The notes beneath the pieces were generated by a model, which was given only the letters and a program-made list of their open reading frames with translations, was not told the origin of the DNA and searched no databases. This document shows, one piece after another, positions 42,763 to 52,300 of a stretch of DNA of 64,000 bases (its first letter is position 1; every line of letters starts with the position of its first letter). This DNA is from Cystobacter ferrugineus (GTDB taxonomy: Bacteria > Myxococcota > Myxococcia > Myxococcales > Myxococcaceae): the NCBI RefSeq assembly GCF_001887355.1, contig NZ_MPIN01000006.1:62001-126000 (forward strand). The letters are read 5' to 3'. A program made the position numbers and the translations under genes.

Positions 42763-42917
42763 GACAATACGATGATATCAAACCTTGCCACTGAGGGCTG
42801 GTGTCGGGTCGGCGTATGGGCGGTCAAAATGGCCTGTTTTGACGGCTGCACGCATGGTCGGACTGACGCAGCGGTTGTCATGATGCCTATCAAGCAGATG
42901 AGCAAACAAGCGCGGGC

Positions 42918-43502
42918 TCACGGCCCGGGAGTGGGCATGGACCGGGGTGCCCAGAGCCGCCCCAGGTCGAGAGGCTCCGCGTCGAACGGCTCGGCGCGGA
43001 CCACCTCCTCGCCCCCATACCGGGCGAACCGCCAGCCTCGCGCGCCCCGCCGGTAGACCTCCAGGGTGTGGGCCCTCGGGTCCACCAGCCATGCGTGGCT
43101 CACGCCTTCCCGATGGTAGAGGGGCAGCTTGCGGCCCCGGTCCAGCGCCGCCGTCGAGGGGGACAGCACCTCGCACACCCAATCGGGCACCAGGTCGAAG
43201 AAGGGCTCATCCCGCTCGAACAGCCCCGGAGCCCGCTCGTACCGCCACGCCGCCAGGTCCGGCACCAGCACCTGTCGGCCGAGGTGCAACTCCGGCTCAT
43301 CCACGAACCACCAGCCGCCCGGTCCCCCCTCCCCCACGCCAAAGGTGGCTCCCAGCCTCACGCCGAGCACCGAGGCCACCCTCGCGTGCCACCTCGCCGG
43401 CCGAGGGAAGGCCCACAGCTCGTCGTCGATGATCTCCCCCACCCATCCTGGTGGCAGGGCCTCGATGTCCTCGTAGGTGGCTGGACGCTTTCCCCGACCC
43501 AT
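42918..43502 (-). CDS. Uma2 family (DUF820) restriction-endonuclease-fold protein
   Basis: A 194-residue protein of the Uma2/DUF820 family, with a PD-(D/E)XK nuclease-like fold. Visible landmarks are YEDIEALPPGWVGEIIDDEL, VDEPELHLGRQVLVPDLAAW (the conserved PD) and FFDLVPDWVCEVLSPSTAAL, then RGRKLPLYHREGVSHAWLVD, which hold the acidic and lysine residues of the core. These genes are numerous in cyanobacteria and myxobacteria, and their target is not known. A very strong ribosome site (GGGGAGGAG) precedes ATG 43502. It sits between the low-GC patch and the NRPS operon, alone on its strand segment. Confidence 0.85.
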   Translation of the reverse strand: MGRGKRPATYEDIEALPPGWVGEIIDDELWAFPRPARWHARVASVLGVRLGATFGVGEGGPGGWWFVDEPELHLGRQVLVPDLAAWRYERAPGLFERDEPFFDLVPDWVCEVLSPSTAALDRGRKLPLYHREGVSHAWLVDPRAHTLEVYRRGARGWRFARYGGEEVVRAEPFDAEPLDLGRLWAPRSMPTPGP

Positions 43503-43615
43503 GACCGCTCCTCCCCCCAGGCGTTCCCGCCTGACCGCTCACATTCTATCAGAGAGTCTGACGGGAAAGGTAGTGCTGGCGGCCACGGCCAGAACGCGTT
43601 CAGGCGCGGTCCTGG

Positions 43616-44806
43616 CTACCAGGAGACCGGCACCTCGTGCGCGCCGAGCAGGTTCTCGTCCTGCTTGAAGGGGATGTCCTCGACGGGTACGGCCAGCCGC
43701 AAGGTGGGGACGCGTCGGAACAACGTGCCGAACACCACCTCGAGTTCGATGAGGGCGAGCGCGCGCCCCATGCACAGGTGGATCCCATGGCCGAGAGACA
43801 GATTGCGGTGGGGGGCGCGGTTGACATCCAGACGATCCGGGTCGGAGAAGACCGTCTCATCGCGGTTGGCCGAGTCGAGCTGGACCAGGACCCCCTCCCC
43901 GGCTCGAATGAGATGTCCGCCGATGGTGAGGTCCTCCGTGGCGGCGCGTTGCCGGGCGTTCTGTGAAACGGTGACGTAGCGCAGGAGTTCCTGGACGGCC
44001 TGCGTGGGATCCTTCGCCGCGAGGAACTCGCCGATCTGGTCCGGGTTGAGCAGAAGTGCCACCGCGCCCATCCCGAACATGTACGCGGACGGGCCGTGCC
44101 CGGTGAAGAAGAGGAATTGGAACATCGAGACCGCGTCCTGCTCGCTCAGCTTCCCCGGAAGCACCTGTTCCGCCACGACTCGGCCCATGAGCGTGTCGCC
44201 GGGCTCGCGCTTGTTCGCGTCCACCATGCGCTGGAAGTAGCCATCCATCTCGTCCAGCGCGCGTTCGACCGCCTCCCTCCCCTCGGTGCGGGATCCGATG
44301 GTACGGCTGATGACGTGCAGGCGCTCGTAGTCCTCGCGGGGGACGCCGAGCAGCTCGCAGATGACCAGACTGGCCACGGGAAGCGCGAAGGCCACCATCA
44401 GGTCAGCCGGCCTCGGTCCGGCCAACATCGCGTCGAGCGTCTCGTCGACCGTGCGTTGGATGAGCGGTCGCAAGGCTTCCATCCGCCGCGGCGAGAACTC
44501 CTGGAGGATCATCGCCCGCTGGGCCCGGTACTCTTCATCGGAGCGAAATGGGAACGGCAGGAGCCGGTCCCTCCGGGTCGCCGATGCGGGTGAGATGTGG
44601 GGGAATCCCGGCAGCCTGAAGTCCATGCTCAACCGTGGGTCGGCCAGGGCCTCGAGGGCTTGCGCGTAGCCGGAGATCAGCCACGGCGTGCTGCCATCCC
44701 ACACCCGAATCCGAGACACCGGCGCCTCTTGCCTGAGACGCTTGAACCCGGCCGGAGGATCCAGAGGGCACCGCCAGTCCTTGGGCATCGGATAGGAATC
44801 GCTCAT
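43616..44806 (-). CDS. Cytochrome P450 associated with NRPS
   Basis: A 396-residue bacterial class I P450. The haem Cys345 lies in LGHGIHLCMGRALA, and the ExxR motif is Glu273/Arg276 (VQELLRYV). The I-helix segment FFTGHGPSAY lacks the usual acid-alcohol pair (AGxE/DT), which may mean altered oxygen activation. It starts inside the stop of the C-PCP gene (ATGA overlap), so it belongs to the NRPS operon. P450s in such positions often oxidise a carrier-bound amino acid or the finished peptide. The substrate is unknown. No ferredoxin gene is nearby. Confidence 0.9.
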   Translation of the reverse strand: MSDSYPMPKDWRCPLDPPAGFKRLRQEAPVSRIRVWDGSTPWLISGYAQALEALADPRLSMDFRLPGFPHISPASATRRDRLLPFPFRSDEEYRAQRAMILQEFSPRRMEALRPLIQRTVDETLDAMLAGPRPADLMVAFALPVASLVICELLGVPREDYERLHVISRTIGSRTEGREAVERALDEMDGYFQRMVDANKREPGDTLMGRVVAEQVLPGKLSEQDAVSMFQFLFFTGHGPSAYMFGMGAVALLLNPDQIGEFLAAKDPTQAVQELLRYVTVSQNARQRAATEDLTIGGHLIRAGEGVLVQLDSANRDETVFSDPDRLDVNRAPHRNLSLGHGIHLCMGRALALIELEVVFGTLFRRVPTLRLAVPVEDIPFKQDENLLGAHEVPVSW

Positions 44807-46317
44807 CGTGAATCTCCAGCTCGCTCGAGGCGAGCGGCGGCTCCGGCCACCGTGGGGGTTTGGTACAGATCGCGCAATCCGATATCACGGCCGAGTTCGG
44901 CGCGAACCCGGACCGCGACATCGATCAACAGCAGGGAATGGCCGCCAAGACGGAAGAAGTCATCGTGTGGGCCAACCGTCTCGACGCCGAGCACGTCGGC
45001 GAAGATCCGGGTGAGAACCCGCTCCGTCGCGGCGCGAGCGGGCAGCAGGCGGGACACCGGCACATCGAGAGCGGCGGCGCACAGGACTTCCTCATAGGAG
45101 GACAACAGGCCGTCGATGAATCCTGTGCCGAACACGCTCTCATCGAACTCGGCCCAGACGACGCTCGCTCCGTCCGCGGTCTCCTCGACACGCAGGGTGA
45201 GTTCGAACTTGGCGGTGGCGAAGTCGAGCAGGTGTTCGCGCACCGCGCAGCCATGCAGTGCCATCACCCCAAGGGTCTCCGCCGGGTGATGGGCGAAGTT
45301 GACCTGCACGATGGGCGAACGGGTCGGGTCTCTCGGGGGATCGAGTTCGGCTACGAGCTGCTCGAAAGGCAGAGCCTGGTGCGCGGAGGCGGCGGCGGTG
45401 GCGTCGGCCACCCTCCCGAGCAGCTCGCGGAAGTCCGGGTCCCCGCGCAGATCGATCCGCAACGTGACGGTGTTGACGAAGAAGCCGAGCACGCGCTCGA
45501 CCTCGGGCAGCTCGCGGTTGGCCACGGCCAGGCCGAGCAACACCTGCTCCCTGCCCGCGTGATGTGCGAGCACGACCCCACAGGCGGCGGCCAGCACCGT
45601 GAACACGGTCTGTCGCCCGGCGCTCGCGAGCGAGTGCACCGCCGCGGCGACCTCGGCGGGCAGAACGCGGTGCACGCGCCGTCCCCGTCCCATCGCGCGG
45701 CGGGGCGGGACGAGCTCCAACACCAGAGGGGTTCCAGCCAGATGCTGACGCCACCAGCGCGACAACTCCACGCGCCGCGGCTCGGTGAGCTGTTCCCGCT
45801 GCCAGACCGCCCAGTCCGCGTACTGCACGGGCAGTTCGGTCCACCCGGCGGGCACACCGGAGATCGCCTCCCGGTAGGCCATGGCCAGTTCCTCGAGAAG
45901 GACCTGCAACGACCATCCGTCGGCCGCCAACAGATGGACCGACAACAGGAGGAAGTGCGTCTCCGGAGTTGGCTTCAGAACGGAGAGCCGCAGCAGCGGT
46001 CCGCGCTCGATGTCGAACGGTTGGGAGGCGAGGGCTTCCACGAGCCTCAGCGCCTCGGATTCGTCCGGCACGTCGATCACCCGCACGTGGCCACACCCGT
46101 GTGACGACACATGTTGGCTCGCACCGAGCGGAAAGACGGTCCGCAGCGGTTCGTGCCGGGCCACCAGCACGTCCACGGCCGCGCGCAGGGCGGTGACGTC
46201 CAGCGGACCCGTCACCTGGAAGCAGCGGGCCGTGCTGTGGGCGCATCCCGTGGGATCGAGCCCGTGGAGGAAGCACAACCGCCGCTGGGCGAAGGACATC
46301 GGGAACACGTTCGTCAT
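44803..46317 (-). CDS. NRPS didomain: degenerate condensation domain plus carrier protein
   Basis: A 504-residue protein. Residues about 5-420 form a condensation-type domain (FPMSFAQRRLCFLHGLDPTG, LPVQYADWAVWQREQL, GLAVANRELPEVERVLGFFV, QALPFEQLVAELDPPRDPTR). Its active-site motif is HLLAADG (128-134) where HHxxxDG is expected, so the catalytic second His is Leu129. A carrier domain follows with the phosphopantetheine Ser in LGGHSLLLID (about residue 459). The domain may be inactive in bond formation and instead a recruitment or epimerase/cyclisation-like domain. ATGA overlaps at both ends tie it to the NRPS upstream and the P450 downstream. Confidence 0.88.
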   Translation of the reverse strand: MTNVFPMSFAQRRLCFLHGLDPTGCAHSTARCFQVTGPLDVTALRAAVDVLVARHEPLRTVFPLGASQHVSSHGCGHVRVIDVPDESEALRLVEALASQPFDIERGPLLRLSVLKPTPETHFLLLSVHLLAADGWSLQVLLEELAMAYREAISGVPAGWTELPVQYADWAVWQREQLTEPRRVELSRWWRQHLAGTPLVLELVPPRRAMGRGRRVHRVLPAEVAAAVHSLASAGRQTVFTVLAAACGVVLAHHAGREQVLLGLAVANRELPEVERVLGFFVNTVTLRIDLRGDPDFRELLGRVADATAAASAHQALPFEQLVAELDPPRDPTRSPIVQVNFAHHPAETLGVMALHGCAVREHLLDFATAKFELTLRVEETADGASVVWAEFDESVFGTGFIDGLLSSYEEVLCAAALDVPVSRLLPARAATERVLTRIFADVLGVETVGPHDDFFRLGGHSLLLIDVAVRVRAELGRDIGLRDLYQTPTVAGAAARLERAGDSR

Positions 46318-49300
46318 GCGCGGGGCAACCTGCGGATCGTGGGCCGCGCGGGAGGCAACGTGGAGAGCACGTCGGCCAGTTGCGCGATGGTCGGGCGGGT
46401 GAAGATCGTGGAGAGGCCGACCTCCCGGCCGGCCAGCCTGCTCAGCCGCGCGGCGAGCTTCATGGCCTGCAACGAATGCATGCCCAGCGCGAACAGGCTG
46501 TCATGGACACCGATCCGCTCCACCTTCAGCAACTCGATGACGAGCGCGGCGATCCGGGCCTCGGTCTCGTTGCGCGGTGCCAGGAAGGGCGCGTCCGCGC
46601 TGCCGTGCGGCGTTGGCAGGCGGGCCCGGTCGAGCTTGCCACTGGTGTTCAACGGCCACGCATCGAGGACCATGATGACACCAGGCACGAGGTGTCCGGG
46701 CAGCCTGCGCGCCATGTCCTCGCGGATGGCTTGACCAGACAGTGCAACTCCAGGCGCGGCCACGACGTAGCCGATGAGCCGCGACTCGCCCCCCACTCGG
46801 TCGGTGGTGGCGACGGCGTCGAGCACCCCGGGATGGGCGGCCAGTCCGGCCCGCACCTCGGCCAGCTCCACCCGGAAGCCACGGATCTTCATCTGGTCAT
46901 CGCGACGGCCCAGGAACTCGATCACACCACCCGGGAGCCACCGGCCCAGGTCCCCGCTGCGGTACAGCCGTTCGCCTGGGAGCGAACCGACCGGGTTCGC
47001 CACGAACCGCTCGGACGTGAGGCCCGGCAGGCCCAGGTATCCACGCGCCACGGTGGGTCCGCCGATGCATATCTCTCCCACCACGCCGGGTGGAACCACC
47101 TGCGAGAAGGCGTCCAGCACGACAAGCTGGGCGTTGGACAGCGCCCGGCCGATCGGCACCCGGGGCTCCCCGGTGTCATGCCAGTCCTCGAGCCGCTGAG
47201 CGCTGGCGAGGATGGTCGTCTCGGTGGGGCCATAGGCATTCGTCACCCGCGTGAAGCCCCTGCCGCGCAGCGCGCGCAACGCGTCCGGGGAAACAATGTC
47301 GCCCCCAACCAGGAGCTGGTCCAGGTGGTCGAGCACCTCCGGGGACTCGGCCACCACCTGGTGGAACACCGCGGGTGTGAGGAAGGCGTGGGTGAGCGCG
47401 TTGCCAGTGAGGCATCGCCCCAGGTCTCGCACGTCCCAGCCGGGCGGCAGGAAGTGGATCGCCGCGCCGTTCACCAGTGGTCCAAAGAGCTCCAGGACCG
47501 ACACGTCGAAGGAAGCCGACGTGATGGCCAGCATCGTCTTACCCGGTGCCAGGTCGATCGCGTCGAAACCGTGCAGACGGGCCACGACCGAGCGGTGCTC
47601 GATCTGGATTCCCTTGGGTCTGCCGGTCGACCCGGACGTGTAGATGACATATGCGAGGTCGGAGGGGTCTCCCGCGGGCAGAGATATCCCCGGCTCGTCG
47701 GAGAGGTCGTCCATCCGCACGGCGGGGATGCCGGGTAGCCGGCCGGCCAGTTCCGCCGTCGTGACCACGGCTCGCGCCCCGGCACTCTGGATGAGCCGCT
47801 CCAGGTGGGCTGGCGGGTGGTGGGGATCCAGCGGAAGGTAGGCGGCTCCCGACCGGAGGACACCCAGTTGGGCCACGACGAGCCGGGCCGAATACGGGAC
47901 GCACACCGCCACCAGATCTCCACGGCCGAACCCCATGCCGCGCAGATGACGCGCCAGCCGCGCCGACCGATGCATGAGCTCGCGGTAGGACATCGGCGGG
48001 TCGTCCGACACCACGGCGGGTGCGTCCGGCGTGCGTTCGGCCCAGTGCTCGATGAGCGCAGGCAGCCATTGCGCCGGAGCCTCTCGCCTGGGTCCCACGG
48101 AGACGAGCGCCCTCCGCTCCGCGTCATCCAGCAGGGACAGCGCCGACACCGGAGTGTCTGGCGCGTCGGTGAAGGCGTGCAGCAGCCGCTGATACGCGGA
48201 CAGCATCCCGGTGACGAAGAACTCCTCGAAGAGGTCGGAGTCGAACTCCCAGGCAAGCATGATTCCTCGCAGGGACGAGCGAGGGCTGGCACGGACCGGG
48301 GCCTCGGACCGGGGAATGTGCACGACGTCGCCAGCCAACCGGCTGACCTGCCCCGGCTCGGCATAGCGGGGAACGGCGACGACGGACAGCTCGAACCTGG
48401 CCGAACCATTGCTCAGCCCCTCGACGAGGGTGACGTCGAGCGGAGCCGCGCCGAGCGGGCCCAGCGGTGCGTCGTGGAAGCTGAACATGGCCTGGATCAA
48501 CGGGTGGAGTCCGCCGTGGTGCCTCGCGGGTGACTCCGCGAAGATCATCTCGTAGGGCAACTCCTGATGGTCGTAGACCGCCAGGGTGGTCCGCCTCACC
48601 CGCTCCAGGAACTCCACGAACGTGGGGTTTCCGTGCAACCGGCCGCGCAGCACGACCGTGTTGACGAACATCCCCAGCAGGTTCTCGGTGTCCTGCCAGC
48701 GCCGATTGGCGACCCCGGAGCCGACGAGGATGTCCCGTGAGCCGGTGTACCTGTGCAGCAACACGAAGAACGCCGCGAGCAACGTGGTGAAGAGAGAGGT
48801 CTTGTTCCGGTCCGCCAGGTCCTGCAGGCGGCGCGCGAGCTCGCCGTCGATCTCCATCCGGGGCGCCCATCCGCGGAACGTCCTGGACGAGGACACGGCG
48901 CGGCGGGGGAGTTGGAGCACGGTCTCGGCGCCCTCCAATTCCTGACGCCAGAAGCGGCGCTGCGCCGCGGCGGCCTCCGTGCCACACCACTCCCGCTGCC
49001 ATCGAGCGTAGTCGTAGTACTGCACGGGCAGTTCCAGACGCCGCACCCGGCCGTTGCGCACGTGCTCGGAGTAGCCCTCGATGAGATCTCGGACGAAGAC
49101 GTTGAACGACCATCCGTCGTGCACGATGTGGTGCTCGACGTGCACGAAGACGTGCTCGTGCGCGCCGAGCCTGAGCAGCAGCCAGCGGAAGGGTCTGCCC
49201 TCGGCGAGCGAGAACGGCGTCTGGAGCAGGTCGCGAATGGCCGCACCGACCAGCGCCGCCTGCTCGGCTTCGTCCGCGCCACGCAGCTCCCGCAGCGGGA

Positions 49301-51473
49301 CCTCCACTTCCCAGGGCGGCTCCAGCTCACACCGCAGCTCTCCATCCACCTCGGGGAAGCGCGAGCGCAGCACGTCGTGGCGACGAACGATGTCGGTGAG
49401 GCTGGCGTGCAACGCGGTGATGTCCAGGTCACCCGCGAACCGGAGCACCGCCTGCGTGTGGTAGGCCCGCGCCTCCGGGTTGAGATTGTGCATCAGCCAC
49501 ACCCGCTGCTGCGCGTACGACGGAGCGATCGCGGTGCCAGGTTCCGCCCTCCGCGGGCCCGGTTCCACACCGCCCCGCCGGGCCTCGATGCGCGCCGCGA
49601 TCTCGGCGACCGAGGGGGCGCCGAGAACGGCACTCAGCTCGACGTGTGCCCCCAGCACTCCGCGCGTGCGGGCGACGAGCTGCGTGGCGAACAGGGAATG
49701 GCCGCCCAGCTCGAACAGGTTGTCATGCACCCCGATCCGATCCATCCGGAGCAACTCCGCCGCGATCCCCGCCAGGGCCTCTTCCGTGGGCGTGCGCGGC
49801 GGTTGAAAACCCTCGCGATCCAGCCGTCGCGGCCGGGGCAGCCGGGACCGGTCGACCTTGCCGCTCGTGGTCAGCGGCCATTCGTCGACCACCACGAGCA
49901 CGTCTGGCACCAGATAGCCGGGCAGGCGACGACGCAGCTCGGCACGGAGCACCTCGGCCGAAAGCGCCCCCTTCGCGGCCGGTAGCACATAGCCCAGCAG
50001 ACGCTCACCCCGCCCTTCGATGACGGCCACCGCGTCGCTCACGTCCGGCAGCGCGACCAGTGCGGCCTCGACCTGCCCGAGCTCGATGCGCGCGCCGCGA
50101 ACCTTGACCTGGTCATCACTCCGGCCGAGAAACTCGAGCGTGCCGTCCGCCAGTCGCCTGCCGATATCGCCGCTGCGGTACAGGCGTCCGCCCGGCACCG
50201 GACTGAAGGGATCGGGAACGAACCGCTCGGCGGTGAGGGCGGGTTGTCCCAGATACCCGCGCCCGACACCGCTCCCACCGATGCAGATCTCCCCCGGGGT
50301 TCCATCGGCGACCGGCCGCGGGTGCTCGTCGAGGATGACGACATGGTAGTTGGAGAGGGGACGGCCGATGGGAACCCGCTCGCCGTCCGGAGCGCCCACG
50401 ACGGTGTGCAGCGTGCTCGCTACCGTCGCCTCCGTCGGCCCGTAGCCATTGAAGAAGCGGTGGAACTCCGACCATTGCCGGGCCGTCTCCGGAAGGCACA
50501 CGTCACCGGTGCTCATCACCACCTCGAGGTCGATGAACCGGCCCGGCCGCAGCGTGCGCAGGACCGACACGGGCAGCACCGCGTGGGTGATCCGACGGGT
50601 CAGCAGCACCTCGGCCAGCAGCTCCCCGGAGAGTCGCGAGTCGTCGATGGTCTCCAGACGACCGCCGTTGGCCAGCGCCATCAGGATGTCGAACAAGGCC
50701 GCGTCGAAGGAGGGGTGGAAGAACTGCAGCACCCGCGTCCGCGGCCCCAGCTCCCCCAGGACGTCACGCTGGGCATGGAGCAGATTGGCGACCCCCCGAT
50801 GCTCGACCATGACCAGCTTGGGCTCACCGGTCGAGCCGGACGTGCAGATGATGTACGCCAGATCCTCCGGGGCGAGCACCGCCTCGTCCCCCGTGTCCTC
50901 GATCCCTGACTCGCCGGTGCCGGACTCGGCGCCGAGTTCGAGGTGAGGGACACCCGGCACGGCGCTGGCCGACGACAGGCCCACCACCAGCACCGCCCCC
51001 GCCCGCCGGATGACATCCCCGCGCCAGGCCTCCGGGTGCGCCGAAGCCAGCGGAAGATAGGCCGCGCCGACCCGCCAGAGGGCGAGCGCGGTCTCGATGA
51101 AAGCCAGTCCACGATCCATCACGACCGCGACCACATCCCCGCGCCCGATCCCCCTGGCGCGCAAGCGTCCGGCCAGGGCGCGGGTGCGCTCGCTCAATCG
51201 CGCGTAGGTCACCTCGACGGTCTCGTCCGCGATCGCCACCCGGTAAGCATGCAGTCGCGAGTGCTGCTCAATCACGTCCAACGCCGACCGCCACGGTCCG
51301 TGATCGACCTTGCTGTCTCGCACGCGCGCGGCCACCCGCGCACCGTCCTCGCCCTCCGGTGGAAAGGACCCGGAGTGCTCTCGAATCGCCCACGGGCTCT
51401 TCAGCCGCAGGCTGGGCAACAGCCGTTCGTATTCTGTTCCGGTGACCAGGGTGAAGGGGGGCGTGGAACGCAA
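46314..51473 (-). CDS. Nonribosomal peptide synthetase, A-PCP-C-A-PCP
   Basis: A 1719-residue NRPS. After about 60 unassigned residues come A1 (about 65-560, core YIICTSGSTGEPK), PCP1 (LGGHSLFATQ, about 591), C (about 640-1080, active HHIVHDG near 781), A2 (about 1100-1590, core YVIYTSGSTGRPKG) and PCP2 (LGMHSLQAMK, about 1664). No epimerase, methyltransferase or thioesterase domain is present. By-eye binding-pocket reading gives Asp at the first position of both A domains, so alpha-amino acids are likely substrates. I do not assign which ones. The start is TTG 51473 with AGGAG about 7 bases upstream. The stop overlaps the next gene (ATGA). Confidence 0.93.
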   Translation of the reverse strand: MRSTPPFTLVTGTEYERLLPSLRLKSPWAIREHSGSFPPEGEDGARVAARVRDSKVDHGPWRSALDVIEQHSRLHAYRVAIADETVEVTYARLSERTRALAGRLRARGIGRGDVVAVVMDRGLAFIETALALWRVGAAYLPLASAHPEAWRGDVIRRAGAVLVVGLSSASAVPGVPHLELGAESGTGESGIEDTGDEAVLAPEDLAYIICTSGSTGEPKLVMVEHRGVANLLHAQRDVLGELGPRTRVLQFFHPSFDAALFDILMALANGGRLETIDDSRLSGELLAEVLLTRRITHAVLPVSVLRTLRPGRFIDLEVVMSTGDVCLPETARQWSEFHRFFNGYGPTEATVASTLHTVVGAPDGERVPIGRPLSNYHVVILDEHPRPVADGTPGEICIGGSGVGRGYLGQPALTAERFVPDPFSPVPGGRLYRSGDIGRRLADGTLEFLGRSDDQVKVRGARIELGQVEAALVALPDVSDAVAVIEGRGERLLGYVLPAAKGALSAEVLRAELRRRLPGYLVPDVLVVVDEWPLTTSGKVDRSRLPRPRRLDREGFQPPRTPTEEALAGIAAELLRMDRIGVHDNLFELGGHSLFATQLVARTRGVLGAHVELSAVLGAPSVAEIAARIEARRGGVEPGPRRAEPGTAIAPSYAQQRVWLMHNLNPEARAYHTQAVLRFAGDLDITALHASLTDIVRRHDVLRSRFPEVDGELRCELEPPWEVEVPLRELRGADEAEQAALVGAAIRDLLQTPFSLAEGRPFRWLLLRLGAHEHVFVHVEHHIVHDGWSFNVFVRDLIEGYSEHVRNGRVRRLELPVQYYDYARWQREWCGTEAAAAQRRFWRQELEGAETVLQLPRRAVSSSRTFRGWAPRMEIDGELARRLQDLADRNKTSLFTTLLAAFFVLLHRYTGSRDILVGSGVANRRWQDTENLLGMFVNTVVLRGRLHGNPTFVEFLERVRRTTLAVYDHQELPYEMIFAESPARHHGGLHPLIQAMFSFHDAPLGPLGAAPLDVTLVEGLSNGSARFELSVVAVPRYAEPGQVSRLAGDVVHIPRSEAPVRASPRSSLRGIMLAWEFDSDLFEEFFVTGMLSAYQRLLHAFTDAPDTPVSALSLLDDAERRALVSVGPRREAPAQWLPALIEHWAERTPDAPAVVSDDPPMSYRELMHRSARLARHLRGMGFGRGDLVAVCVPYSARLVVAQLGVLRSGAAYLPLDPHHPPAHLERLIQSAGARAVVTTAELAGRLPGIPAVRMDDLSDEPGISLPAGDPSDLAYVIYTSGSTGRPKGIQIEHRSVVARLHGFDAIDLAPGKTMLAITSASFDVSVLELFGPLVNGAAIHFLPPGWDVRDLGRCLTGNALTHAFLTPAVFHQVVAESPEVLDHLDQLLVGGDIVSPDALRALRGRGFTRVTNAYGPTETTILASAQRLEDWHDTGEPRVPIGRALSNAQLVVLDAFSQVVPPGVVGEICIGGPTVARGYLGLPGLTSERFVANPVGSLPGERLYRSGDLGRWLPGGVIEFLGRRDDQMKIRGFRVELAEVRAGLAAHPGVLDAVATTDRVGGESRLIGYVVAAPGVALSGQAIREDMARRLPGHLVPGVIMVLDAWPLNTSGKLDRARLPTPHGSADAPFLAPRNETEARIAALVIELLKVERIGVHDSLFALGMHSLQAMKLAARLSRLAGREVGLSTIFTRPTIAQLADVLSTLPPARPTIRRLPRA

Positions 51474-51574
51474 CGAGGTCTCCTCTCTGAGCGCCCTAGA
51501 TAAACAAAGGGGAGACGGTATCGAGCAAAAACCCGGTTGAACCGCGGCCCCACCTGGCGCATTACAGAAGGACC

Positions 51575-52264
51575 ATGAGCGACCGAGGCTCTCCCAAGAA
51601 GAAGAACGAGGCGTTCAACAATCCCTTCAAGGCGGCTCTCACGGACCTCAAGAAGAAGCAGGCCGAGGCCGAGCCGCCCAAGAAGCCCCAGGCTCCTCCC
51701 CCGCCCCCCAAGCCGGCCAAGGCCTCGCGTGCCCGCGAGGAGGATGACGCCTCCCTCTTCTTGTCCGCCATGGACGGCGTGCAGCAGATCACCAACCGGG
51801 GCGAGGCCCCCGTGCCCAATCCCCGCCTCCCGGAAATCATCGACGAGAACGCCGAGGCGCTCGCCGAGCTGGCCGAGATGGTGGCGGGCCAGGGCGAGTT
51901 CGACATCTCCGGCTCGGACGAGTTCATCGAGGGTGCCGCTCCGGGGCTCGACGTGCGGCTCATGCGCTCGCTGCGCCGGGGCGACTTCGTCATCCAGGGT
52001 CAGTTGGACCTGCACGGAAAGACCCGGGCCCAGGCCCAGGAGGCCGTGGACCGCTTCCTCACCGAGAGCCACCGCGCCCGCAAGCGCTGCGTGCTCATCG
52101 TCCACGGCCGGGGGCTCAACTCCCATGATCAAATCCCCGTGCTCAAGGAGTGGCTGCGCGACTGGCTCGGCCAGAAGCGCATCGGCAAGACGGTGCTGGC
52201 GTTCGCCACCGCACGGCCCCAGGACGGTGGGGCCGGCGCGGTCTACGTGCTGCTGCGCCGGTAG
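51575..52264 (+). CDS. Smr/MutS2-type domain protein
   Basis: A 229-residue protein. The N-terminal half is low-complexity (Lys/Pro/Ala-rich) and probably disordered. The C-terminal Smr domain (about residues 140-229) has LDLHGKTRAQAQEAVDRFL, VLIVHGRGLNS and a GGAGAVYVLLRR end, as in stand-alone Smr proteins. Smr domains are endonucleases on DNA or RNA, and in bacteria they act in recombination control or ribosome rescue. The role here is not known. AAGGA sits 4-5 bases before ATG 51575. A weak -35/-10 pair (TTGAAC, 17 bp, CATTAC) lies upstream. The gene is divergent from the NRPS. Confidence 0.88.
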   Translation: MSDRGSPKKKNEAFNNPFKAALTDLKKKQAEAEPPKKPQAPPPPPKPAKASRAREEDDASLFLSAMDGVQQITNRGEAPVPNPRLPEIIDENAEALAELAEMVAGQGEFDISGSDEFIEGAAPGLDVRLMRSLRRGDFVIQGQLDLHGKTRAQAQEAVDRFLTESHRARKRCVLIVHGRGLNSHDQIPVLKEWLRDWLGQKRIGKTVLAFATARPQDGGAGAVYVLLRR

Positions 52265-52300
52265 CTGGACGCCTGGGCGGCTCCGTGCATACATGCCGCC

